Assembly: GCA_001942185.1 (NCBI GenBank) | Contig: MKJV01000092.1 | Location: forward strand, 1-64,000 | DNA: 64,000 bases | Direction: 5' to 3' | Origin: Pseudonocardia sp. CNS-004 | GTDB taxonomy: Bacteria > Actinomycetota > Actinomycetes > Mycobacteriales > Pseudonocardiaceae | Shown here: piece after piece, positions 1 to 8,491 of the stretch | How positions within the stretch are numbered: position 1 is the first letter of the stretch | Layout: each line of letters opens with the position of its first letter | Notes under the pieces: model-generated | What the model saw: only the letters and a program-made list of their open reading frames with translations | Databases searched by the model: none | What the model was told of the DNA's origin: nothing | Made by a program: the position numbers and the translations under genes

Positions 1-258
1 GCGGTCGTCGAACTCGGCCAGGAGTTGGAGGAAGCGGCATTCGGCGGCGGCGATGTGCCCGGCCATGGTCAGCAGTTCGGATTCGAGGTCATCGGTGCTC
101 ATGCGCTGCAACAGACCCGCCGCGGAGCCGGGCAACTCATGGGGCGGCGGCGGCGATTTGGGCGGCGATGTGGGCGGCGATATGGGCGGCGATATGGGCT
201 TCGGAGTGGGCATCTGCGTGGGCTGCGGGGGGGGTCGGGAAATCACAGAGGTGAACAT
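1..258 (-). CDS. DUF222/HNH endonuclease-type protein, N-terminal part, cut by the window edge
   Basis: The gene reads leftward off the window; 86 codons are visible. The start ATG at 258 is preceded by a strong ribosome-binding site (AGGAGGAGATC). After a short leader comes a Pro/Ser-rich stretch of PISPP-like repeats (residues about 21-39), then a helical segment containing LLQRMSTDDLESELL and AAAECRFLQLLAEFDDR. That pattern is typical of the start of the DUF222 domain found in actinobacterial 13E12-repeat/HNH nuclease proteins, often present in many copies per genome. The HNH motif itself would lie outside the window, so nuclease activity cannot be judged. The family call is recognition from a short segment and is moderately sure. 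Confidence 0.6.
   Translation of the reverse strand, partial: MFTSVISRPPPQPTQMPTPKPISPPISPPTSPPKSPPPPHELPGSAAGLLQRMSTDDLESELLTMAGHIAAAECRFLQLLAEFDDR
149..196. repeat. 12-bp tandem repeat, four units, inside the DUF222 gene
   Basis: Four consecutive units of GGCGGCGATNTG lie at 149-160, 161-172, 173-184 and 185-196. Only the tenth base varies (T, G, A, A). Because 12 is a multiple of three, the repeat encodes PISPP/PTSPP/PKSPP-type units in the overlapping leftward gene, and unit number could vary without breaking the frame. Confidence 0.85.
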
Positions 259-333
259 GATCTCCTCCTGATAGCGGGCTGGTGTTCGCTTTCAGGATGG
301 CAGTGGGGTCTGACAGTTTCGGGGTTGTTCGGT

Positions 334-349
334 GCGTTCCGCGGAACGC
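334..349. repeat. Perfect 16-bp palindrome, copy 1 (GCGTTCCGCGGAACGC)
   Basis: The 16 bases are an exact inverted repeat centred on CCGCGG. A second copy with the same core lies 339 bases to the right. The pair could be a dispersed intergenic element or an operator; nothing in the sequence decides between them. Confidence 0.7.
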
Positions 350-672
350 GGAACCCGGTGGTCCACAGTTCCCTCTTGGCGGATGTCCAGGGAGTGGTGC
401 GTTGGGACCACCGGATAGTGGCGTGGGCACCCGGCGGTGACGGTCTCGTCGAAATACGGCGTGCCCCCACGCCGGGAACGGCCGCCAACGCAACCACGGT
501 GTTCGGTAGTGATCCCCACCCGGCCACAGCCGGCGTGCAAGGGGAGGATGCGAGGGAAGCGACTGCACCTGAGACCCCAGCGCGGAGGTCAGGAGCCGGG
601 GCTACGAGGGTGACCAAGGCGCGCCCACGAGAGCCGGGCTACGAGGCAGCGCCACCCCGGGAACAGTGCCGC

Positions 673-690
673 TGCGTTCCGCGGAACGCA
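673..690. repeat. Perfect 18-bp palindrome, copy 2 (TGCGTTCCGCGGAACGCA)
   Basis: Same core as copy 1, extended by one matched pair. It lies about 150 bases upstream of the bioB start. It does not resemble the BioQ-type operator known upstream of biotin genes in corynebacteria and mycobacteria. Confidence 0.7.
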
Positions 691-839
691 GGTCACGGCT
701 TCTCTCGGCGGGGCGTGCCACCCAGCCAGCCCGCAGACCGACCGGCACCAGTCCGAAGTCGACGATCCATTCGAGCCGTGGATCCGGCATCCCGACCGAC
801 GGCCGCTCCAGGACTGCCGGTCGACGCCGCGCGGGCAAG

Positions 840-1928
840 ATGGCGGACATGGCCGCCACCCTGTTCGACGACCTGCTCTCCACGATCACGGACAAGGCGC
901 TCCGTCGTGATGTGGTCGACCGGGACGAGTTGTTGGCCGTGCTCGCCAGCGAAGACGACGAGCTGCTCGATGTCGTCGCCGCGGCCGCGCGGGTGCGGCG
1001 GCGGTTCTTCGGGCGGCGGGTGAAGCTGAACTACCTGGTGAACATGAAGTCCGGAATGTGCCCGGAGGACTGCACCTACTGCTCGCAGCGGCTCGGGTCG
1101 ACCGCGCAGATCATGAAGTACTCCTGGATCGACACCGGTGAAGCGGCTGATGCCAGCCGCCGCGCGATCGAAGTCGGCGCGAAGCGGATCTGCCTGGTCG
1201 CATCCGGGCGCGGGCCGGGCGAGCGCGACATCGACCGCGTGGCCGGCACCGTGGCAGCGATCAAGAACTCGGCGCCCGGCGTGGAAGTGTGCGTCTGCCT
1301 CGGCCTGCTCAAGGACGGCCAGGCCGACCGGCTGCGTGAGGCCGGCGCGGACGCCTACAACCACAACCTCAACACCAGCGCCGACAACTACGCCGAGATC
1401 TGCTCGACCCACACCTTCGACGACCGGGTCGCCACCGTCACCGAGGCCAAGACCGCCGGACTCTCGCCCTGCTCAGGAGCGATCTTCGGGATGGGCGAGT
1501 CCGACGACGACATCGTCGATGTCGCCATGGCGCTTCGCGACCTCGGGCCCGACTCGGTACCCGTGAACTTCCTGATCCCGTTCCAGGGCACGCCGCTCGG
1601 TGGGCGATGGGAACTGACCCCGCAGCGCTGCCTGCGCATCCTCGCGATGTTCCGCTTCGCGTTCCCCGACGTGGAGGTCCGGATGGCCGGCGGCCGTGAG
1701 ATCCACCTGCGCTCCTTGCAGCCATTGGCGCTGCACCTGGCGAACTCGATGTTCCTCGGCGACTACCTCACCAGCGAAGGCCAGCCCGGGCAGGATGACC
1801 GCGCCATGATCGCCGACGCGGGATTCGTCATCGAAGGCGCCGACGAGCCCACCCTCCCGGCCCACCGCCACGATCTGGTCACCCTGCGCCGTCGCGGCGC
1901 AGGCAGCAGCACACCCGCCAACACCTGA
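840..1928 (+). CDS. bioB: Biotin synthase BioB
   Basis: Radical-SAM enzyme inserting sulfur into dethiobiotin, the last step of biotin synthesis. The 362-residue frame carries the radical-SAM cluster motif CPEDCTYC (Cys 74, 78, 81) within NMKSGMCPEDCTYCSQ, followed by the family blocks YNHNLNTS, FGMGES and NFLIPFQGTPL and by AGGRE near the C-terminus, which holds residues of the auxiliary [2Fe-2S] cluster site. The start at 840 gives a typical N-terminus. ATG 849 is an alternative, because CAAGAT sits 7 bases upstream of it as a possible leaderless -10 box. No bioA, bioD or bioF is adjacent, so biotin genes are dispersed. The frame is intact. Confidence 0.96.
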   Translation: MADMAATLFDDLLSTITDKALRRDVVDRDELLAVLASEDDELLDVVAAAARVRRRFFGRRVKLNYLVNMKSGMCPEDCTYCSQRLGSTAQIMKYSWIDTGEAADASRRAIEVGAKRICLVASGRGPGERDIDRVAGTVAAIKNSAPGVEVCVCLGLLKDGQADRLREAGADAYNHNLNTSADNYAEICSTHTFDDRVATVTEAKTAGLSPCSGAIFGMGESDDDIVDVAMALRDLGPDSVPVNFLIPFQGTPLGGRWELTPQRCLRILAMFRFAFPDVEVRMAGGREIHLRSLQPLALHLANSMFLGDYLTSEGQPGQDDRAMIADAGFVIEGADEPTLPAHRHDLVTLRRRGAGSSTPANT

Positions 1929-1978
1929 CCACCCGGATCGCTCGGCGGGCCGGCCGTGATCGCCTACGGTGCGTGGAC

Positions 1979-2800
1979 ATGAACCTCGGTGAGACGTTCT
2001 CGTGGGAGGGGCGGCGGATCGCCTGGGGCCGTGCGGGGTCGGGGCCCGCGGTCGTGTTCTGCCACGGCACGCCGTGGTCGTCGTGGCTGTGGCGGCCGTT
2101 CGCCGAGGCGCTGAGCGCCGACTTCAGCGTGTATCTGTGGGACATGCCGGGGTACGGGCGCTCGTCGAAGGACCCGGCTCACCCGGTCGACTTCGGTGCG
2201 CAGGCGGGCGCGTTCACCGCGCTGCTCGCGCACTGGGGTCTCGACCGGCCGCACGTGGTCGCGCACGACTACGGCGGGGCGGTGTCGTTGCGGGCGCACC
2301 TGGTGCACGAGGTGCCGTACGCGTCGCTGCTGCTGGCGGACGTGGTGGCGATCCCGCCTGCGGGTTCCCCGTTCTTCCGGCTGGTGCAGCAGCACCCCGA
2401 CGTGCTCTCGCAGGTGCCGCCGTACATCCACGAGGCCCTGGTCAGGGCGTACATCCGCAGCGCGGCCCACCGGGAGCTGCGCGAGGAGGACCTCGCAGCA
2501 CTCGTCGCGCCGTGGCTGGGTGAGGAGGGGCAGCCGGCGTTCTACCGGCAGATCGCCGCGTTCGACGAGCGTTTCCTCGCCGAGAACGAGTCGCTGCTCG
2601 GCCGGATCGACATCCCGGTGTCCGTCCTGTGGGGTGTCGAGGACACCTGGATCCCGGTGGCGACGGGGGAGCGGGTCGCGGCGGGGATCCGGGGCGTCGA
2701 GCTCACCCGGGTCGACGGCGCGGGGCACCTGATCCAGCTCGACGCTCCCGTCGCGCTGGCGACGGCGCTGCGCACCTTCCTCACCAGGGTCTCGTCCTAG
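1979..2800 (+). CDS. Alpha/beta hydrolase with an aspartate nucleophile (epoxide hydrolase/haloalkane dehalogenase type)
   Basis: A 273-residue single-domain alpha/beta hydrolase. The oxyanion-hole segment is CHGTPW (about residues 28-33). The nucleophile elbow reads AHDYGGA with Asp97 where serine esterases have Ser, as in epoxide hydrolases and haloalkane dehalogenases. A catalytic acid is plausible in GVEDTW and the catalytic His in GAGHLIQ near the C-terminus. I prefer ATG 1979 because TACGGT lies 8 bases upstream (leaderless arrangement); GTG 1973 is an alternative. The substrate cannot be inferred. The end overlaps the convergent glycosidase by 20 bases. Confidence 0.8.
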   Translation: MNLGETFSWEGRRIAWGRAGSGPAVVFCHGTPWSSWLWRPFAEALSADFSVYLWDMPGYGRSSKDPAHPVDFGAQAGAFTALLAHWGLDRPHVVAHDYGGAVSLRAHLVHEVPYASLLLADVVAIPPAGSPFFRLVQQHPDVLSQVPPYIHEALVRAYIRSAAHRELREEDLAALVAPWLGEEGQPAFYRQIAAFDERFLAENESLLGRIDIPVSVLWGVEDTWIPVATGERVAAGIRGVELTRVDGAGHLIQLDAPVALATALRTFLTRVSS

Positions 2801-4076
2801 GCGGGCGGGCCAGCAGGTCCAGTGTGAGCGCTGCTGACCAGCTGAAGTCGGCGACGCCGCGCCCGGCGCCGGTGAGCGGGTCGAAGTACTCCCGGAAGCC
2901 TTCCTCCCGCACCGTGTTCAGCAGGGCCGCGCGCAGCGTGGTGGCTTCCGCGTGCCGGCCGTGGCGTTCGAGCCCGCGCAGGACGAGCCAGCTCGTGTTG
3001 ATCCAGGCGGGGCCGCGCCAGTAGCGGGTGGTGTCGAAGGCCGGGCCGGTGAGGTCGTAGCTGGGCAGCGGCACCCGGTCGCCGAGGGCGAACCGGGGGC
3101 CCGTCATGCCGGCGACCAGCGCGTCGACGACGTCGGCCGGTAGGTCGAGCAGCAGTGGTGCCAGGCCGCCGACGCAGTGCTGCGCGACCCGCTCGCCGTG
3201 GCGGTCGAGGGAGAAGAAGTGGCCTGCTCCGGGGTCGTAGCTGTGGGCGAGCAGGGCGTCGCGGACGGCCGTGGCCCGCGCGCGGTGCGGATCGGAGGGC
3301 TCGCCGAGGAGGTCCGCGATCTCGGCGAGTGCCTCCTCCGACCAGGCCAGCAGCGTGTTGAACAGCGGGTCGACCGCGACGAAGCGGTGGGCGCCGGGTT
3401 CGTCGCGGTAGCCGTGGTCGCGGTAGGTCTCGACGATCGCGACGTAGCGGGCGTAATCGGTGGCGGTGGGGCGCTCGGCGGCGTCGACGTGGTCGAGGTC
3501 GCGGCGCCGGTGCCCGGCGAGCACCTCGGCTCCCGCTTCCACCCGTGCCAGCTCGGCGTCCCATGCGGGGGAGTTGTCCTGGCCCGACTCCCACGGGTGC
3601 ACGATCACGGCGAGCCCGTGCCCGTCGGAGCGTTCGCGGAACAGGTAGTCGTGCTGGGCCTTGAGGCCCGGGTAGAGTGGCGCAGGAAGCGCGTCCGAGT
3701 GCGGGTGCGGCGCGGTGGACCTCGAGCGCGGCCACCGCGTGCACCGGCGGCTGCACGATCCCGGACGTCTCGCGCCCCGGGCGCCCGGCACGTCGCGGGA
3801 GCGCCAGAAGTCGGGGCCGGGGAAGTAGGCGTCGCGCGCGACGGCCGGGTTGAAGACGATCTGCGGCACACGTCCGTCGGCCCACTGCGCGGCGAGCAAC
3901 GACTCCAGCTCGCGGCGTCCCCTGCCGGGTGCGGTGCGGGCCCAGCCGATGGCGATGAACGCGGAGTCCCAGCTCCACTGGTGCGGGTAGAGCCGCCGCG
4001 ACGGCACGGTGTGCCCGTGTTCCCAGTTGCCGTGCAGAACCTGGACGGCCTGCCGGCGGAGGTCGGCATCACGCAC
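2781..4076 (-). CDS. Glycoside hydrolase of the GH63/glucosylglycerate hydrolase type (frame broken three times)
   Basis: Predicted (alpha/alpha)6-barrel glycosidase of 432 residues after correction. Recognisable blocks are WSWDSAFIAIGWAR near the N-terminus, SGIVQPPVHA, HPWESGQDNSPAWD (a signature of the GH63-like glycosidases acting on glucosyl- or mannosylglycerate), and RYWRGPAWINTSWL plus REYFDPLTG near the C-terminus. The three frames used in turn imply single-base losses near 3780, 3710 and 3675, which together restore the phase. The GTG start at 4076 has TAGCGT six bases upstream on this strand, so the mRNA is probably leaderless. Glucosylglycerate turnover is an inference from the family. 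Confidence 0.72.
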   Translation of the reverse strand: MRDADLRRQAVQVLHGNWEHGHTVPSRRLYPHQWSWDSAFIAIGWARTAPGRGRRELESLLAAQWADGRVPQIVFNPAVARDAYFPGPDFWRSRDVPGARGARRPGSCSRRCTRWPRSRSTAPHPHSDALPAPLYPGLKAQHDYLFRERSDGHGLAVIVHPWESGQDNSPAWDAELARVEAGAEVLAGHRRRDLDHVDAAERPTATDYARYVAIVETYRDHGYRDEPGAHRFVAVDPLFNTLLAWSEEALAEIADLLGEPSDPHRARATAVRDALLAHSYDPGAGHFFSLDRHGERVAQHCVGGLAPLLLDLPADVVDALVAGMTGPRFALGDRVPLPSYDLTGPAFDTTRYWRGPAWINTSWLVLRGLERHGRHAEATTLRAALLNTVREEGFREYFDPLTGAGRGVADFSWSAALTLDLLARPPRTRPW

Positions 4077-4130
4077 GCGCCGACGCTACGCCGGTGGCCG
4101 GATCGGCCCTGCGGAGGGGAGGATCACCGC

Positions 4131-4846
4131 ATGTCGGAGAACTTCCTCCCGTTCCCGGATGATTTCGCGAGCGGGCTCGCCGTCGTCGCCCACCCGGATG
4201 ACCTCGAGTACGGCGGCGCGTCCGCCATCGCGCGGTGGACGGCGCAGGGACGCCCGATCGCCTACCTGCTGGCCACTCGTGGCGAGGCCGGGATCGACAC
4301 GCTCCCGCCCGCCGAGTGCGGGCGGCTGCGCGAGGCCGAGCAGCGGGCCGCCGCGGCCGAGGTGGGTGTGGACGTCGTGGAGTTCCTCGACCACCCGGAC
4401 GGCTGGTGCACTACGGCGTGGAGCTGCGCCGCGACATCGCGGCCGCGATCCGCAGGCACCGGCCGGAGATCGTGATCACGAGCAACTACCACGAGACCTT
4501 CCCCGGTGGCCACTTCAACATGGCCGATCACCGGGCGGTGGGCCTGGCCACGGTCGACGCCGTGCGGGACGCGGCGAACCGCTGGTTGTTCCCCGAGCTG
4601 GGGGAGCCGTGGAGCGGTGTGCGGAACGTGCTCGTGCTGGCCTCGCCGCTGAGCGGGCACGCCGTCGACGTGGAGGAGGCGTTCGACCGCGGGGTCGCGT
4701 CGCTGCGCGCGCACAAGGCGTACCTCGATGCGCTCGGCGGCCCGATGGCCGACCCGGAGACGTTCCTGCGCGGGGCGGCCGAGGAGGCGGCCGCGCGGCT
4801 CCCCGGCTCCCGCCTGGCGACGGCCTTCCAGGTCATCCCGACGTAG
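4131..4846 (+). CDS. PIG-L/LmbE-family zinc deacetylase (one frameshift)
   Basis: Zn-dependent N-deacetylase of 238 residues. The AHPDD metal motif lies at residues 20-24 and a second metal-binding His in ADHRAVG follows HETFPGGHFN. The family includes MshB and Mca of mycothiol metabolism as well as other deacetylases; the sequence alone does not say which. ATG 4131 follows a good ribosome-binding site (GGGGAGGA). Reading switches frame near 4404, where GACGGCTGGTG should read with one more C to give HPDGLVHYG. It runs head-to-head with the glycosidase gene and in the same direction as menD. Confidence 0.82.
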
Positions 4847-4877
4847 GTGCTCGCGGAGCACGGCCTACGCTCCGCCC

Positions 4878-6503
4878 GTGAACCCGTCGACCGAGCACGC
4901 GCGGTTGGTCGTCGACGAGCTGGTGCGGTGCGGTGTCACCGACGCGGTGCTGTGCCCCGGCTCCCGCAACGCGCCGCTGTCCTTCGCGCTGCACGCCGCA
5001 GATGCCGCGGGCAGGCTGCGGCTGCACGTCCGGATCGACGAGCGCACGGCGGGCTTCCTCGGGTTGGGGCTCGCGCTGCGGTCGGGCGCCCCGTGCCGGT
5101 GTGCACGACGTCCGGCACGGCCGTGGCGAACCTGCATCCGGCGGTGCTGGAGGCGTCGTACGCGGGGATCCCGCTGGTGGTGTTGAGCGCCGACCGGCCG
5201 CCGGACGCGATCGGCACCGGGGCCAGCCAGACGATCGAGCAGGCCGGGTTGTTCGGCGGAGCGGTGCGGCTGGCCGTGAACGCCGGTGTGGGCGGTGCCG
5301 CAGGCCGCAGGCGCGCGTCGGTCGACCGGCTCGTCGCGGCGGCCACGGGGGCGACCGGTGGCCGCCCGGCCCGGTGCACCTGAACGTGCCCTTCGCCGAG
5401 CCGCTGGTGCCCGACGGGGCCGGCGAGGTGTCCGACGGGCGGGCGGGTGGCGCGCCGTGGACGCAGGTTCTGCCGGTCGCCCGGCAGGCGGAGCCGTTGC
5501 CGCTGGACCCGGCGGCCTCCACGCTCGTGATCGCCGGTCACGGCGCTCCGGACGGCCTGCTGGACCTGCCGGTCCCGGTGGTCGCCGAACCGGTGGCGTC
5601 GGCGTGGCCCGCCGCGGTGCGCACCGGTCCGTGGCTGCTGGGGGTGTCGCCGCGGCTGCGGCCCGCTCAGGTGGTGGTGGCGGGCCGCCCGACGCTGCAC
5701 CGATCGGTCCAACGCCTGCTCTCCGACCCGGACGTCGCGGTCCACGTCCTCGCCGACCCCGCAGGCCTGCCGTGGACGGACGTCGCGGGCAGTGCCCGTG
5801 GGATCGGGAGCCTCCCGCCCCTGCGTCCCGACCGGTCGTGGACGGACCGGTGGCGCGCCGCGGACGCCGCCGCGGCCGACGTCCTCGACAAGGCGCTCGA
5901 CGACCCCGCGACGCCGGGTGGGTTGCGCCTCGCCCGCGAGCTCGTGGCCGCGCTTCCGCGGGGGGCGCAGCTGGTGCTCGGCTCGTCCAACCCGGTGCGG
6001 GACGTGGCGCTCGCCGCTGCGCCCCGGCCGGGGCTCGCGGTGCTGGCGAACCGGGGGGTGGCCGGCATCGATGGCACGGTCTCCACGGCCGTGGGTGCCG
6101 CGCTGGTGCACGACGGGCCCACGTACGCGCTGCTCGGCGACCTCACGTTGCTGCACGACACGACGGGTCTCGTGATCGGCCAGGACGAGCCGCGCCCCGA
6201 TCTGACGATCGTCGTGCTCAACGACGACGGCGGCGGCATCTTCGAGCTGCTCGAGCAGGCGCCCCGGAGCACGCCGCCGCGTTCGAGCGGGTCTTCGGCA
6301 CCCCGCACGGCGTCGATCTCGGCGCCCTCTGCGCCGCGACCGGCACCGGGCACGTCACCGCGGACGTGGACGATGTCGCGGCCGCGCTCGCCTCCGAGCC
6401 GGGGCTGCGGGTCGTCGAGGTGCGCGCGGGCCGGGGCGAGCTGAGGGAGGGGCACGCGCGGTTGCGCGCCGCCGTGGAGGCTGCGGTGGCCGAGGCCCTC
6501 TGA
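4878..6503 (+). CDS. menD: MenD, SEPHCHC synthase (three frameshifts)
   Basis: ThDP-dependent enzyme joining 2-oxoglutarate to isochorismate, the first committed step of menaquinone head-group synthesis. The corrected product is 542 residues, normal for MenD. Visible blocks are CPGSRNAPLSFAL (residues about 22-34), RIDERTAGFLGLGLA with the catalytic-type Glu, CTTSGTAVANLHPAV, LSADRPP, GLARELVAALP-like central linker, NRGVAGIDGTVSTA, and the ThDP diphosphate motif GDLTLLHD followed by LNDDGGGIFELL. One base is missing near 5090, 5358 and 6262. GTG 4878 has TACGCT exactly six bases upstream, so translation is probably leaderless. The isochorismate synthase that feeds it lies at 12605-13846. Confidence 0.95.
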
Positions 6504-6517
6504 CCTCCTGCGGTCAG
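6500..6517. terminator. Possible bidirectional hairpin between menD and the PadR gene
   Basis: CTGACC and GGTCAG form a 6-bp stem around a 6-base loop across the 10-base gap between two convergent stop codons. It has no T-run, which is usual in high-GC actinobacteria. The position supports a terminator; the short stem keeps confidence low. Confidence 0.35.
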
Positions 6518-7050
6518 GTGGGTTCGCGCCCGGTCTCCAGCTGCTCGATCGCCCACTGCGCCCAGCCGTGCACCGCTTCGTACTGGCGGGCCCCGAACTC
6601 GGCGGCCAGGTAGCCGAAACCGGCGGCACCCGACGGGATCCGGGCCGGAGCGTTGTCCATGATCTTGCGCAGGGCCGTGCCCTCCTCCGAGGCGTGCTCG
6701 GCCATCCGCTGCAGGAGCACCAGCGCGTCGTCGGGTTCGAGCGCGGAGATCAGGAACATCCGCAGCACCTGCTCGTTGCGCACCTTCCCCTGCCGGGGTG
6801 GCGCGAGCAGCCAGGTGCGCAGCTCGGCGTAGCCCTCGGGGGTGACCGAGTAGGTGCGGCTGCCCCGCGCACCCTCATCGGTGACGACGACGAGCCCGCG
6901 TTCGGCGAGCCTGCCCAGCTCCGGGTAGATGCTCGTGTGCCCGGCCTGCCACGCGTAGCGGCCGAGGTCGGCAGCGAAGGCCTTCGTGAGCTCGTAGCCG
7001 CTGCGCGGTTCGACGGCGAGCAGCCCGAGCAGCGCATGCGACAGCGACAT
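6514..7050 (-). CDS. PadR-family transcriptional regulator
   Basis: A 178-residue PadR protein: N-terminal winged helix (LSHALLGLLAVEPRSGYELTK, residues about 3-23; SIYPELGRLAERGLV, about 45-59; TYSVTPEGYAEL, about 71-82) followed by a C-terminal dimerisation helix region. ATG 7050 is preferred over the in-frame ATG 7065 because a near-consensus -10 box (TATGAT on this strand) lies exactly six bases upstream, which gives a leaderless transcript. It is divergent from the carotenoid oxygenase gene and shares a 72-base control region with it, so regulation of that gene and itself is likely. The ligand is unknown. Confidence 0.88.
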   Translation of the reverse strand: MSLSHALLGLLAVEPRSGYELTKAFAADLGRYAWQAGHTSIYPELGRLAERGLVVVTDEGARGSRTYSVTPEGYAELRTWLLAPPRQGKVRNEQVLRMFLISALEPDDALVLLQRMAEHASEEGTALRKIMDNAPARIPSGAAGFGYLAAEFGARQYEAVHGWAQWAIEQLETGREPT

Positions 7051-7056
7051 TCCGAG

Positions 7057-7100
7057 ATCATACATGTCGAAAATGGCATGCCAGTCTTGACATGTCGACA
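7057..7100. promoter_or_regulatory. Shared control region with two ACATGTCGA repeats and divergent promoter elements
   Basis: ACATGTCGA occurs at 7062-7070 and 7090-7098, 28 bases apart in the same orientation; each contains the palindrome ACATGT, in line with the ATGT/ACAT half-sites common for PadR regulators. The -10 box TATGAT for the PadR gene overlaps the first copy (7057-7062, minus strand) and a perfect TTGACA (7087-7092) overlaps the second on the plus strand. Binding by the adjacent PadR protein is an inference from the arrangement. Confidence 0.6.
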
Positions 7101-7122
7101 TCGGCAGGTCCACGCTGGTCGC

Positions 7123-8488
7123 ATGACCAGCACCCCGCCCCTGCACCTGGCAGGCCACCTCGCGCCCGTCGCCGACGAGATCGATGCGGTCGACCTCCCG
7201 GTCGAGGGCGCCCTCCCGCCCGAGCTCGTCGGGCGCTACCTGCGCAACGGGCCGAACCCGCTGCCCGGGGAGCCGTCCGCGCACTGGTTCACGGGGCACG
7301 GCATGGTGCACGGCGTGCGGCTGCGGGAGGGACGCGCCGAGTGGTACCGCAACCGCTGGGTGCGCACGCGGGCGCTGGCGGGGGAGTCGATGGTCCGGGC
7401 CAACGGCACGATCGACCACGGGGTCGGGCACGCGAACACCCACGTCATCGAGCACGCCGGCCGGATCATGGCGCTCGTGGAGAGCAGCTTCCCGCACGTG
7501 CTCACCCCGGAGCTGGACACCGTGGGCCCCTACGACTTCGACGGCAGGCTCACCACGGCCATGACCGCCCACCCGAAGACCGACCCGGTGACCGGGGAGC
7601 TGCACTTCTTCGGGTACGGGATGCGCCCGCCCTACCTCACCTACCACCGGTTGTCGGCCGGCGGCGAGCTCGAGGCCAGCGCCGAGATCGACGTGCCGGG
7701 CCCGACGATGATGCACGACTTCGCCATCACCGACCGGCACGCGCTGTTCCTCGACCTGCCGATGACGTTCCAGCTCGAGCGGCTCGCGCGGGGCATGCCC
7801 TTCGGCTGGGACGAGGGCTACGGCGCGCGGATCGGCGTGATGCCGCTGGAGCACCCCGCTCCGTCCGCTGGTTCGACGTGGAACCGAACTACGTGTTCCA
7901 CGTCGCAACGCCCACACCGACCCGGCGGGCCGGGTCGTCCTCGACGCCGCCCGCTACGCCGCGGCCGACGCCGCGGCCATGTGGGACGGGCTGGGCGCCG
8001 ACCCTGCCGGGCTCGCCGCCGACGCCGCGGCCACCGGGTCGGCCCGGCTCCACCGCTGGGTGCTCGACCCGGCCACGGGCGCGGTCACCGAGACGGCGCT
8101 CGACGACCGCGCCGTCGAGTTCCCGACCGTCGACGACGCGCGCGTCGGCCGGGATGCCCGCTACCGCTACGCGGTGGCCGACTCCCGCGGCCGGGCCGGG
8201 ATCGTCAAGTTCGACGCCGCCCTCGGCACGCGCACGGAGCACGACCTCGGTGCCGACGCGGTGGCGGGCGAGGCCGTGTTCGTCCCGTCCGGTGCGCCGG
8301 ACCGCGCCGAGGACGATGGCTGGTTGCTGTCCATCACCACACGCCGCGACGGCAGCGCGTCGAAGCTGCTCGTGCTCGACGCCACCGACGTCGCCGGCCC
8401 GCCGGTCGCCGCCGTGCAGCTGCCCCGCGGCGTCCCGGCCGGGTTCCACGGATCATGGATCGACGATGCGGATCTGGACCTGCGATGA
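7123..8488 (+). CDS. Carotenoid cleavage oxygenase (RPE65/lignostilbene dioxygenase family; two frameshifts)
   Basis: Non-haem Fe(II) dioxygenase of 455 residues cleaving a C=C bond in carotenoids, apocarotenoids or stilbenes. All four iron-binding histidines of the seven-bladed propeller can be placed: His150 in MTAHPKT, His198 in MMHDFAIT, the His in YVFHVANAH (about 265) and the His in GFHGSWI near the C-terminus. The N-terminus has the family block GRYLRNGPNPLP. Single-base losses near 7858 and 7909 break the frame; the second repairs GTCGCAACGCC to give VANAH. Divergent from a PadR regulator. No carotenoid synthesis genes are in the window, so the substrate is open. Confidence 0.9.
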
Positions 8489-8491
8489 CCG

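Larger units (their letters stand above)
259..839. other. Intergenic region with two copies of a perfect palindrome
   Basis: About 580 bases between the divergent DUF222 gene and bioB. I see no convincing gene on either strand: the open frames here lack ribosome-binding sites and recognisable domains. The only clear structure is a pair of near-identical perfect palindromes, listed separately. A promoter for bioB must lie in the right part but I cannot place it with confidence. Confidence 0.5.

Noticed and set aside
673..690. Palindrome upstream of bioB as a BioQ or BirA operator
   Set aside because: The sequence does not match known biotin operators as I recall them, and a second copy lies far upstream next to a different gene.
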